From contig NZ_VUNM01000020.1 in assembly GCF_009695655.1 (NCBI RefSeq), forward strand, positions 1 through 46,989: 46,989 bases of DNA, written 5' to 3'. Of the stretch, positions 1-10,395 are shown in pieces. Within the stretch, counting starts at the first letter, position 1, and each line of letters starts with the position of its first letter. The position numbers and the translations under genes are program-made. The stretch is from Sharpea porci (GTDB lineage Bacteria > Bacillota_I > Bacilli_A > Erysipelotrichales > Coprobacillaceae). The notes under the pieces were generated by a model. The model made no database searches. It saw nothing but the letters and a program-made list of their open reading frames with translations, and was not told where the DNA came from.

Positions 1-232
1 GCTCCTTCTTGAGATGGGCAATCTCCTTGGCCTCGTCGCTTTCATAGTTTCCAGACCCGCGTACCACGACCTCTCCACGTGTCTCTGCATCCCTGTACCA
101 TTTTCCCACGGTAGTTGAATGCACGCCAAATTTCTTTCCGATGCTTACAAACGTTTCATCCGGATGCTCCCTCTTGTAGTTCACTACGCCTTCTCTGAAT
201 TCCTTGTCATATGCTGCTTTCTTGTCTTCCAT
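1..232 (-). CDS. IS3-type transposase OrfA, N-terminal part, cut by window edge
   Basis: This is the first 77 codons of a transposase subunit, reading from an ATG at 232 off the left edge. It begins MEDKKAAYDKEFREGVVNYK, followed by a helix-turn-helix (FVSIGKKFGVHSTTVGKWYR) and the start of a charged helix (EIAHLKKE). That is the layout of IS3-family OrfA proteins, which bind the element ends and are extended into the OrfAB transposase by frameshifting. A good ribosome site (AGGAGAGGAG) precedes the ATG, and a TATAAT-like box lies further upstream. The coding sequence is GC-richer than the core genes to the right. The rest of the element lies outside the window, so intactness cannot be judged. 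Confidence 0.75.
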   Translation of the reverse strand, partial: MEDKKAAYDKEFREGVVNYKREHPDETFVSIGKKFGVHSTTVGKWYRDAETRGEVVVRGSGNYESDEAKEIAHLKKE

Positions 233-349
233 AGAACAACAACTCCTCTCCTGACTAACCTAGACAAGCACTATACCTAACACGGTATTATACCACTCTG
301 GTTATTGCAAAACAGCTATTTCACTTGTTCTACTTTTATACTAGCATCA
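233..349 (-). mobile_element. Probable 5' end of the IS3-type element
   Basis: Non-coding stretch between the transposase ATG and the group II intron fragment. It carries a TATAAT-like box and the transposase ribosome site. The element edge is placed near 349, where the intron-like sequence stops and a TG-starting sequence (TGATGCTAGTATAAAAGTAG on the minus strand) begins, as IS3 ends usually do. The opposite end is not in the window, so the boundary is inferred. Confidence 0.45.
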
Positions 350-536
350 AGCCTTATATCCGGTTTCTGTACGTAGGCCCGGGATTTTGCCACACGGTTA
401 GTATGTTCCCGCATCCGGCTTCCTTCCGTTGACACCTCACGATGTCCACGTTGCCTTTGGCTAGCGCTTTGAATCATGCCGCTATACATGCGCAAGGGAC
501 TTTCACCCTCGAGTTATCACCCATGTCGGGTGTACA
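350..536 (-). mobile_element. Group II intron 5' fragment (domain I region), truncated
   Basis: On the minus strand this starts near 535 as GTACACCCGACATGGGTG and continues with GAGGGTGAAAGTCCC, a GTCAACGGAAGGAAGCC segment and ends ACAGAAACCGGATATAAGGC. These blocks occur in the same order in domain I of bacterial group II introns (family pattern from memory). No reverse transcriptase ORF follows; the sequence stops abruptly at the IS3-type element. The 5' end lies a few bases after the terminator hairpin of rclA, the kind of site favoured by class C introns, although the class itself was not determined. It is a remnant and cannot splice alone. Confidence 0.68.
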
Positions 537-541
537 GAAAA

Positions 542-566
542 GAACCAGGCTTTAAGAGCCCGGTCC
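542..566 (-). terminator. rho-independent terminator of rclA
   Basis: On the minus strand a stem GGACCGGGCTC pairs with AGCCTGGTTC across a short loop and is followed by TTTTC. It lies directly after the rclA stop codon at 568. Confidence 0.8.
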
Positions 567-567
567 T

Positions 568-1911
568 TTAAAGGGAGAACAGATCATTCAGACTTTCTGA
601 CATGGTCGGATGAGTGAAGATGAAATTCTTCAGGACATCTGCTTTCAGATTCTGATCCATGGCAAGCTTCACGAGGTTGATCATCTCAGGTGACTCCGCG
701 CAGAACAGTTCTGCACCAAGGATGGTTCCGTCTTCTGTGATCAGCGCTTTCAGCATGCCTTCCTGCTTACGCAGGACCTTGGCCTTCGGAACTGAAGATG
801 CCGGAAGTGATACCGTGCGGTAACCGATCCCTTCACGCTGTGCTTCTTTTTCGTTCAGGCCGACTCTGGAAAAAGGAGGATCCAGAAAAACAGAATACGA
901 GAATGCCCCGCGGTTCTCTATCGTCCTGGTTCCGCTTCCGTTCATATCATCCAGGATAATCCTGCTGTCATCGAGGGAAAGATAAGTGAACTGAAGCTTT
1001 CCGAGCACATCTCCCGCTGCCCAGATATGGCGCTGTGCAGTACGCAGATGTTCATCCGTCTCGATGCCGCCCCTTGCATTCAGGGCAATGCCTGCTCTTT
1101 CGCAATGCAGGTCAGCAGTATTCGGTCTCCGTCCGGTCGCAAGAAGGATCGCATCTGCTTGCAGCGTCTCTGATTTTCCATCCGCTTCATAAGCAAGAAC
1201 ATTCTCCTGGATTCCTGAAATCCGGGCCCCGGTGATGATCCTGACGCCCTTGCGTTCAAGAACGGACCGGATTGATGCAGCGAGATCTTCATCTTCCTTC
1301 GGAAGAAACTCCTTCTGATCCTGCAGAACCGTAACGCTGCTGCCGAACTCCCGGTACATCGAAGCAAACTCCAGACCGATATAGCCGCCGCCGACAATAA
1401 TCAGATGCTCTGGCAGAGTCTCAAGATCCATAAGAGTCTCAGATACATGGACATATCTGCTCTGATCTGCTCCGGGAATCGGCGGGATCACCGGCACGGA
1501 GCCTGTATTGATGATTATCTGCTTTCCCTGCAGCAGGATTCTTCCCTCGGCAGTATCCACAGCCAGATGAAATGCATCTTCGAAGGATGCAGTCCCATCG
1601 ATCACGGAAACTCCGGCAGCGATCAGCTTGTCATAATTCGCCTTGCGAAGCGCAGCGGTCAGAATCCGTTTCTCCGCAATTGCCCTCCGGTAATACTCTG
1701 CCTTCTCTTCCAGCAAGCCATCCGGCGCATGCATTGCATCTTCGATCAGCCGCTTGGAAGGAATGCAGCCGACATTGATGCACGTTCCTCCATACATACC
1801 CGGATCTTTCTCGATCAGAGCAACCTTCCTTCCTGCAGCCGCAAGCTTTGCCGCAATTGTTTTGCCTGCTTTGCCGAATCCGGCAATCAGCACATCATAG
1901 TCTGTTATCAT
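568..1911 (-). CDS. rclA: RclA-like pyridine nucleotide-disulfide oxidoreductase
   Basis: A 447-residue flavoprotein. It has the N-terminal FAD fold (VLIAGFGKAGKTIAAKLA), the redox-active disulfide GGTCINVGCIPSK at about 41-53, the NAD-binding fold (LIIVGGGYIGLEFASMY, about 169-185), the second FAD motif ending in AAGDV, and a C-terminal interface domain ending THPTMSESLNDLFSL. The GFGKAGKT start, the MYGGTCIN block and the C-terminus closely match remembered E. coli RclA, a Cu(II) reductase protecting against reactive chlorine, rather than lipoamide dehydrogenase. The ATG has a strong ribosome site (GAAGGAGGG). A promoter (TTGCAT, 18-bp spacer, TATAAT) lies at 1969-1998. The gene is clearly GC-richer than the core genes and flanked by mobile-element debris, suggesting transfer. 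No rclR, rclB or rclC is nearby. Confidence 0.85.
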   Translation of the reverse strand: MITDYDVLIAGFGKAGKTIAAKLAAAGRKVALIEKDPGMYGGTCINVGCIPSKRLIEDAMHAPDGLLEEKAEYYRRAIAEKRILTAALRKANYDKLIAAGVSVIDGTASFEDAFHLAVDTAEGRILLQGKQIIINTGSVPVIPPIPGADQSRYVHVSETLMDLETLPEHLIIVGGGYIGLEFASMYREFGSSVTVLQDQKEFLPKEDEDLAASIRSVLERKGVRIITGARISGIQENVLAYEADGKSETLQADAILLATGRRPNTADLHCERAGIALNARGGIETDEHLRTAQRHIWAAGDVLGKLQFTYLSLDDSRIILDDMNGSGTRTIENRGAFSYSVFLDPPFSRVGLNEKEAQREGIGYRTVSLPASSVPKAKVLRKQEGMLKALITEDGTILGAELFCAESPEMINLVKLAMDQNLKADVLKNFIFTHPTMSESLNDLFSL

Positions 1912-1968
1912 CTGGCCCTCCTTCTCTGCGGATTACGTGTAAAGTCATAATCCCAGCTTCATGATGAG

Positions 1969-1998
1969 ATTATAACACAGCAGACCGATCGAATGCAA
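1969..1998 (-). promoter_or_regulatory. Promoter of rclA
   Basis: On the minus strand TTGCAT (1993-1998) and TATAAT (1969-1974) are 18 bp apart, about 60 bp before the rclA start codon. Confidence 0.6.
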
Positions 1999-2003
1999 AG
2001 GAT

Positions 2004-2104
2004 AAAATAATAATGTAGGAAAAAGACAAAATAAAAATGTAGGAAAACCTACATTCTTATTTTGTCCAAAACCTGCATTTTTATATTGACTTTTGCAAAA
2101 GTCA
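2004..2104. repeat. Symmetric four-copy motif array plus 18-bp palindrome
   Basis: Two direct copies of an A-rich motif ending in ATGTAGG (2004-2019 and 2026-2043) are followed by two inverted copies starting CCTACATT or CCTGCATT (2048-2065 and 2072-2089). The GG-to-GG and CC-to-CC spacings are both exactly 24 bp, and the array is symmetric about 2045. It runs into TGACTTTTGCAAAAGTCA (2087-2104), a perfect 18-bp palindrome at the point where the recombinase fragment begins. It looks like the fused ends of a mobile element or a recombination-protein binding site. Confidence 0.7.
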
Positions 2105-2448
2105 TCAGAGAGGCTCAGAAGACCACCGCTGATGGCATTGATGAACAGCTGATGGAACTCCAGAAAGAGCTTCTCCAAAAGGCTAACAACAAAGAAGCCT
2201 ATGATGAGATTGCTGACCAGATTTTCAAGCTCCGCGAGCAGCGTGAAAAATGCACTGTTGACACCGCTGCCAGAGACGCGCAGATTGCAAGAATCAATGA
2301 ACTGCAGGACTTCATTAAACAGCAGCGTACCGACCTTGTTGAATTCAACGAGGCCTTGGTAAAACGCTGGCTCAAACAGATAACCGTCTGGGAAGACCAC
2401 TTTACAGTGGAACTTAAGTCCGGACTGAAAATTGATATTGAAGGTTAA
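2100..2448 (+). pseudogene. C-terminal fragment of a large serine recombinase
   Basis: About 115 codons read VIREAQKTTADGIDEQ, then a heptad-like coiled coil (LMELQKELLQKANNKEAYDE to INELQDFIKQQR), and end in LVKRWLKQITVWEDHFTVEL and a KSGLKIDIEG tail. This is the usual C-terminal coiled coil and beta end of large serine recombinases carried by Firmicutes integrative elements. The catalytic resolvase domain, the recombinase domain and the zinc ribbon are all missing upstream. The frame is open to an ATG at 2062, but that start lies inside the motif array and gives no sensible N-terminus. I read it as a truncated relic of the element that brought in this region. Confidence 0.75.
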
Positions 2449-2465
2449 TGCCAATAGACACACGA

Positions 2466-2505
2466 AACCCTCTCGACCTTAGATGGCCGGGAGGGTTGTT
2501 TTGTT
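2466..2505 (+). terminator. Terminator after the recombinase fragment
   Basis: AACCCTCTCGACC pairs with GGCCGGGAGGGTT around a TTAGAT loop, followed by GTTTTGTT. It is just downstream of the recombinase stop at 2448. Confidence 0.7.
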
Positions 2506-3787
2506 ATTGTGCTTTACTTTCGGGAAGATAATAAATCTTTCCATCTTTAGAAATGAGTTGTACATCTTCAGCATATAATTCAGATTTATCAATTTTAGGA
2601 GAAATGTCATGTCCTATCTTCTGAGCTGCAATCATTTTTGCAGTTTTTTCTTCAATTTCACAGAAGTTTAAATCATCGTTAAACAGCCCTGGAATAAAAT
2701 GAATTACACCATCAATTCCAGCTCTCTTTCTTCGAGACTCCTCCACCTCTATGCCTAATCGCTCGGCAGTGCTTTCATGCCAAGCAGTAAGTCGTGCTTG
2801 AGTATCAGATACCTGCTTAGAATATGTAGGCAATAATGCAATACACTGTTCTCTTGAAACTGCTCCAAGATGCAACGTATATCTCAAATCAGAAATTTTA
2901 TATAAAACATCCAGCAGTGATTGTTGATACATAAACCAATCTTGTGCATGTCCTAAAGCTTTTTCATAGCCTTCATAGTCAAAGTCTGATTTCTTTGCAA
3001 ATCCAGTTAAAGTAAGATTAGCTTGTCCCAGAAGCTGAGTACACTCTTCTTCTAAACTATCAAGCTGAGAAATCTTCGAAAGTCGAAGCTCATCGTTTTC
3101 CAAAATCTCTGTCTGGAAATCAGCAATCTTTTTAACATGAGCTACCAGCGAAAATACCCTACTTCGATATTCGTTATCCTGAAAATCCTGTATCTGAGTG
3201 ATACCATCACTAATCGCTCCAAGTTCAGCATTAATCTGCGTCATATAATACTGACCTACCACCATTGATGCAACACCCATTGCCGCTGCTGCTGTATTAG
3301 CCACAACAGTTGTACCTTTTTGTGCCTCAACAGCTACCAAGTTAGCATGTCCTTTGATACCATCAGCCCCATGATAAATACCACGAACAGCACCTTCCAT
3401 CGCTTTGGAATCTGTGAGCTTAGCACCTGCTGGAATAATAGCTCGATACAAAACCTCTCCATTAGCCTTAGCCGCCTGTGCAGCATTGTTTACTGCATTT
3501 CCAGCCTGGGCCAAACCTGGAACAAGATTATTTACATGAGCAAGTACCTTACTATCCGTAATTTCCACAAGTTTTGTTTCGTCCGGAATTGCCTCTGCCG
3601 GAAGGAGCTCCATCTGAATTACAAGTTCATTTGAAGCTTCTGCTACAGGTAATTCACTACTTGATGATTTACTTTCAACAGAAGCTGTATTCATCGGTTC
3701 TTCTTTGTTTTGTTTGTTTTTTAGGTATAGTACAACTCCTACTGCTATCGCAGCTACAATGCATATACCAATTATTACGTATTCCAT
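2504..3787 (-). CDS. Membrane-anchored helical protein of the SIR2 cassette, unknown function
   Basis: I do not recognise this 427-residue family. An N-terminal membrane segment (residues 2-22, YVIIGICIVAAIAVGVVLYL) is followed by a basic KNKQNK stretch and a Ser-rich linker, so most of the protein is probably cytoplasmic. Residues 95-110 are Ala/Asn-rich. A second hydrophobic Ala-rich stretch spans about 158-182 and could insert in a membrane. Residues 190-350 are mostly charged helix. Near the C-terminus, FCEIEEKTAKMI (375-386) closely matches FSEIDEKTEKLI near the C-terminus of the SIR2-like protein encoded just upstream. The gene is 53 bp downstream of that gene, same strand, so the two probably form an operon. 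A role as membrane effector or sensor of the pair is inference. Confidence 0.7.
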   Translation of the reverse strand: MEYVIIGICIVAAIAVGVVLYLKNKQNKEEPMNTASVESKSSSSELPVAEASNELVIQMELLPAEAIPDETKLVEITDSKVLAHVNNLVPGLAQAGNAVNNAAQAAKANGEVLYRAIIPAGAKLTDSKAMEGAVRGIYHGADGIKGHANLVAVEAQKGTTVVANTAAAAMGVASMVVGQYYMTQINAELGAISDGITQIQDFQDNEYRSRVFSLVAHVKKIADFQTEILENDELRLSKISQLDSLEEECTQLLGQANLTLTGFAKKSDFDYEGYEKALGHAQDWFMYQQSLLDVLYKISDLRYTLHLGAVSREQCIALLPTYSKQVSDTQARLTAWHESTAERLGIEVEESRRKRAGIDGVIHFIPGLFNDDLNFCEIEEKTAKMIAAQKIGHDISPKIDKSELYAEDVQLISKDGKIYYLPESKAQ

Positions 3788-3840
3788 TTATCGTATACCT
3801 CCTATCGTTTATTCATAAAAGGCTTTGTAAATTTCGCGAA

Positions 3841-4893
3841 TTAATGATACGGATTAGACAGTGGCATATTTTTACCTCTATTTTCGTTTTCTTCGATAAT
3901 TAGCTTTTCAGTCTTCTCATCTATTTCTGAAAAACTCATACCTTCCTTAAATCCTTTACTTCCGTCAAGCCACATACAATTCATCAATCTATCAAACGTT
4001 GCTTCACAACTTCTTCTTGGACAACGAGCTAATGTAGTATCAAAAAAGCTTGTATGATAAGAATAATGATGGGTATGAATAAACTGCTTCCAAGAATCCA
4101 ACACTTCAGTCTCGTCTCTAATGTCTACCAATTCTATTTCTTCCAAGTTTCTATCATTTACTGCTCCCCATGCTTGTTTAAGCATATCAACAGCTTCAGC
4201 GTCACTTGTTGGCGCACTATACCCAAATATCGTAACCATATATGCTTTTTCAAGAGCATTTTTTAATTGTTTCCATGACTTTGAAATTGCTATATCTCCA
4301 GTATAGTCTTTTTTCTTGATAGGAAATAAAAGTTTCATCGGCTTCAGTGGTTCTCCACATCGACACATTCTTCCCACATTACCCATTATATTATCCTTGG
4401 CACAATAGCCTACTGCAACATTTCCGTGAAGGAATGCGACTTGTGGTATGTTATCTGTATATCGCTGTGCTCTTGCTATTGCCTGAACCAAAAAAGGGTC
4501 CCAATTAAATGTCGCAATTAAATCCTTGCTTGTAAGGCTCATAACTAAAAAATCGTAAATGGTAGGTTCATCTGGTAACTGAAACTCACTCATATAGCTT
4601 CGTATAACATTTTCCAACTCATTTTTTACGTCATTGCATACCTGTTCATCCTTACTCCTATCATCTAATTCCATATAAATATCTTCAAGATTATCAGATG
4701 TTGTATTCAGTTTAACCTTCGAAATAATATCCTTTAATCCCAGCTTTTCAATAAAACCGCTCATTGCCGATATCTTACGTCCATTTTTATCTCCGTGGGG
4801 TATAGCTGCACAACTGGCGCCAGCACCCAGAATTACAACATGAGGTCTATTTTTCATATAATATTCATACTCTTCAACACTAATTTCTGCCAT
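3841..4893 (-). CDS. SIR2-like NAD-binding domain protein, probable defence or NADase protein
   Basis: A 350-residue protein whose N-terminus (PHVVILGAGASCAAIPHGD, 17-35) is the nucleotide-binding start of the SIR2-like superfamily. IATFNWDPFL (126-135) and AFLHGN (153-158) match the Asn/Asp and catalytic His motifs, and IFGYSAPTSDAEA (222-234) matches the family's conserved GYS-x-x-x-SD block. SIR2-like domains of this kind act as NAD+-depleting effectors in several phage-defence systems (established for other families). Cysteines at 164, 177 and 179, with more at 291, 296 and 306, could hold a metal. The C-terminus carries FSEIDEKTEKLI (321-332), shared with the downstream membrane protein. 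The start has a GGAGGA ribosome site. Its place beside a recombinase relic fits a mobile defence gene. Confidence 0.72.
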   Translation of the reverse strand: MAEISVEEYEYYMKNRPHVVILGAGASCAAIPHGDKNGRKISAMSGFIEKLGLKDIISKVKLNTTSDNLEDIYMELDDRSKDEQVCNDVKNELENVIRSYMSEFQLPDEPTIYDFLVMSLTSKDLIATFNWDPFLVQAIARAQRYTDNIPQVAFLHGNVAVGYCAKDNIMGNVGRMCRCGEPLKPMKLLFPIKKKDYTGDIAISKSWKQLKNALEKAYMVTIFGYSAPTSDAEAVDMLKQAWGAVNDRNLEEIELVDIRDETEVLDSWKQFIHTHHYSYHTSFFDTTLARCPRRSCEATFDRLMNCMWLDGSKGFKEGMSFSEIDEKTEKLIIEENENRGKNMPLSNPYH

Positions 4894-5159
4894 TAATATA
4901 TTCCTCCTAACATCTAATCCACTGTCCGAAAATGCCCTTAGTATCGAGTTGCCGGATTTGTTGCCAGTTTGCTACCCTTGCTCAAAAATGCCTGACATCT
5001 AAACTACTCACTCAATTTGCGTTATCTAATCCGAAGTCACAACCTGGCACACATTTTCGCAGTAGATATGTTTCCATATAAAATAACCGGGCCTTTTCAG
5101 GAGTTAGGCTTCTTATCCTAACTTCCGAAAAAGCCCGGAAATACGCCACTTTCTGTCTA
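4894..5159. other. Intergenic junction between accessory segment and core genome
   Basis: No ORF of note. It holds the ribosome site and leader of the SIR2-like gene and, at 5087-5138, a long hairpin listed separately. The sequence from 4920 to 5080 resembles nothing I recognise and may contain the integration boundary of the left-hand accessory region. Confidence 0.4.
5087..5138. terminator. Long near-perfect hairpin downstream of rlmD
   Basis: CCGGGCCTTTTC...GGAGTTAGG pairs with CCTAACTTCC...GAAAAAGCCCGG over about 20 bp around an 8-nt loop. It lies 22 bp past the rlmD stop and could end transcription on either strand, but neither side has a clean run of T, so a repeat or recombination role is also possible. 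Confidence 0.5.
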
Positions 5160-6512
5160 TTATTTATCTTTTCTTGACATCAATACCACCGTCTCAACAT
5201 GAGTCGTCTGTGGGAACATATCGACTGGCTGTATTTCTTTGACTTCATAGTATTGTGTTAATAGCTGCATGTCCCTTGCCTGGGTTGCGACATTGCATGA
5301 GATATAGACAAGTCGTTCTGGACTGAGTTCGATAAGTTGCTTAAGGAAGAGTTCTGAACAGCCTTTTCTAGGTGGATCAACAATGACTACGTCAAAGTGT
5401 ATACCCTGTTTCTTATATTCAAGTGCGACTTCACCTGCATCACCACAGATAAATTCAGCATTCTTTATATTATTTCTTTTGGCATTTTCCTTCGCATCTT
5501 CGATAGCTTGTTCTACAACCTCAATGCCATAGACCTTTTTAACATCTTTCGCAAGAGTTAATCCGATTGTTCCTATACCACAATATGCATCTAGAACAAT
5601 ATCATCTTTATTTAAGTTAGCTAGTTCGATGGCTTTTGTATAAAGCACTTCAACTTGTCTTGGATTGATTTGATAGAATGACTTTAATGAAATTGTATAG
5701 TCATTACCTAGAAGTGTATCATGGATGTAGCCTGGACCATATAGTACATTTACTTCATCTCCTAAAATGACATTATCATGTCTTGGGTTGATATTCTGAA
5801 TGATCGTTGTAATAGATGGAAATCTATTGTGTACATCATTTACTAAATCATTAAGATGAGGCACTTTCTTTGTATAGGTAATGAGGGCAAGCATGCCTTC
5901 ATTTGTATGAACGCCATAGCGTGTTAAGATATGTTTGATATATCCCTGTTTTAAGACTTTCTCATAGGGTTGAATATGATACTTTTCTAGACGTGTTTTA
6001 ACATATTGTGTGACTTCGTTGGAGAATTCATTCTGGATAAAACAGAAATCATTTTCAATAATATCATTAGTATGTGGTTTATAGAATCCAGCAACAATCT
6101 TGTGATCTTTCAAACCGACAGGAACTTGTACTTTATTACGATAATGGTAGATTTCTTCATCCATTAAGCAATCATTAACAGGAAAGAAGACTTGCCCAAT
6201 GCGTTCCATCGTATCCTTGACACGTTTGGTTTTAAAGGCTTGCTGGGCTTTGTAGCTCATATGCATAAGCGAGCAGCCACCACATTGCTTATAGACAGGA
6301 CAGATAGGTTCTTCTCGATCAACTGATGGCTTTATCATCTTATAAACTCTTCCAACACAATAATTCTTGAGTACTTTGATGATTTCTATTTCAGCTTCTT
6401 CCCCAACAAGCAAGTTTTTGACAAAAATAACATCGTGGTCTTTCTTAACAACCCCTAACCCTTCATGTGTATAATCACTACATACACCTATAAATCTCTC
6501 TTTTTTCTTCAT
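5160..6512 (-). CDS. rlmD: 23S rRNA (uracil-5-)-methyltransferase, RlmD/RlmCD type
   Basis: A 450-residue SAM-dependent RNA methyltransferase that makes m5U in 23S rRNA; in Firmicutes one enzyme often handles both uridine sites. An N-terminal TRAM domain (about 1-60) precedes the iron-sulfur cysteines in CPVYKQCGGCSLMH (about 71-84). The catalytic domain has the SAM motif DAYCGIGTIGL (about 310-320), VDPPRKGC with the catalytic base region, and YISCNVATQARD, where the Cys is the covalent nucleophile. All key residues are present and the length is normal. The start has a ribosome site (AGGAGAG). It is separated from the upstream gene by a terminator at 6525-6550, so it probably has its own promoter. 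Confidence 0.9.
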   Translation of the reverse strand: MKKKERFIGVCSDYTHEGLGVVKKDHDVIFVKNLLVGEEAEIEIIKVLKNYCVGRVYKMIKPSVDREEPICPVYKQCGGCSLMHMSYKAQQAFKTKRVKDTMERIGQVFFPVNDCLMDEEIYHYRNKVQVPVGLKDHKIVAGFYKPHTNDIIENDFCFIQNEFSNEVTQYVKTRLEKYHIQPYEKVLKQGYIKHILTRYGVHTNEGMLALITYTKKVPHLNDLVNDVHNRFPSITTIIQNINPRHDNVILGDEVNVLYGPGYIHDTLLGNDYTISLKSFYQINPRQVEVLYTKAIELANLNKDDIVLDAYCGIGTIGLTLAKDVKKVYGIEVVEQAIEDAKENAKRNNIKNAEFICGDAGEVALEYKKQGIHFDVVIVDPPRKGCSELFLKQLIELSPERLVYISCNVATQARDMQLLTQYYEVKEIQPVDMFPQTTHVETVVLMSRKDK

Positions 6513-6524
6513 GACTCTCTCCTA

Positions 6525-6550
6525 TAAAAAAACGGGCTTATGCCCGTTTT
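6525..6550 (-). terminator. Terminator of the camS group
   Basis: On the minus strand AAAACGGGC-ATAA-GCCCGTTTT runs straight into TTTTA. It overlaps the stop region of the 227-residue membrane protein gene and ends the pcrA-ligA-camS transcript. Confidence 0.85.
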
Positions 6551-7232
6551 ATTTCTTGTTGACTTTGTTATATGTTGCTTGGTCTCTTACTGAGGCTAAT
6601 GTGAAATTAAAGTTGTCATTGCCAGCTTTCTTTGTTCCATAGATTGGATAGTCAGCTGCATTATCTTCAGCTGTCAAATAGAAATTGATTTCATACTGAT
6701 TCTGATCATTATATGTACCAAACAAATCACTAAATGCAGATTTGTTTGCTTTAGGTCTACCGCCTGCATCATCTAGCTTCTTTGCAGCATCTTGTGCAAT
6801 TGATTCAGCGACTCTTGCAGACGTCCCACTGACATAGACAATATCAATCTTGACTGTACGACAAGCTGTTTCAATATTAATAGACTTTACAGAATTATGA
6901 TCCTTCTTGACAGCATCAATAGCTGCTGTCTTAACATTTTGTGTGATTGGCAATAAGCCAGCACAACGATCACCATAAACAGGACCATCTTCTTTAGTCA
7001 TAATATAGACACTCACAATACCAATAATGGCTACAATAATCAACACACCAAGAACAATGGGCCATTTCTTAAGTTTTCTTTTCTTTGATGGCTTTTTTGC
7101 CGTGACAACATCATCTTCATCTTTAAAATGAAATTCCTGTGTTTCATCCAGGGATGCTTTATGACCGCTTGGTTTCTTGATTTTTACATCTTCATCATCA
7201 AAATTAAAATGCTTCTGTGCCAAGTTACTCAC
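6549..7232 (-). CDS. Single-pass membrane protein, unknown function
   Basis: A 227-residue protein not assigned to a known family. A charged cytoplasmic N-terminus (NFDDEDVKIKK, then FHFKDEDD) leads to a basic KKRKLKK patch and one membrane helix at about 57-79 (WPIVLGVLIIVAIIGIVSVYIM). The remaining 145 residues would lie outside the cell; they contain two cysteines (CAGLL and ACRTV) that could form a disulfide, and end in NFTLASVRDQATYNKVNKK. It follows camS by 50 bp on the same strand and shares its terminator, so it is co-transcribed with camS-ligA-pcrA. A surface role is inferred only from topology. Confidence 0.65.
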   Translation of the reverse strand: MSNLAQKHFNFDDEDVKIKKPSGHKASLDETQEFHFKDEDDVVTAKKPSKKRKLKKWPIVLGVLIIVAIIGIVSVYIMTKEDGPVYGDRCAGLLPITQNVKTAAIDAVKKDHNSVKSINIETACRTVKIDIVYVSGTSARVAESIAQDAAKKLDDAGGRPKANKSAFSDLFGTYNDQNQYEINFYLTAEDNAADYPIYGTKKAGNDNFNFTLASVRDQATYNKVNKK

Positions 7233-7282
7233 CTACTTTTCTTCCCTATTCTAACAAAATTCATTAAGATATACAACAACCT

Positions 7283-10395
<3,113 letters not shown>

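Noticed and set aside
1405-1950. Long plus-strand ORF opposite rclA
   Set aside because: It is a shadow of the GC-rich rclA gene with no ribosome site and no plausible protein features.
2062-2448. Complete small gene starting at 2062
   Set aside because: The first codons come from the motif array and palindrome; only the serine recombinase C-terminal part has family character.
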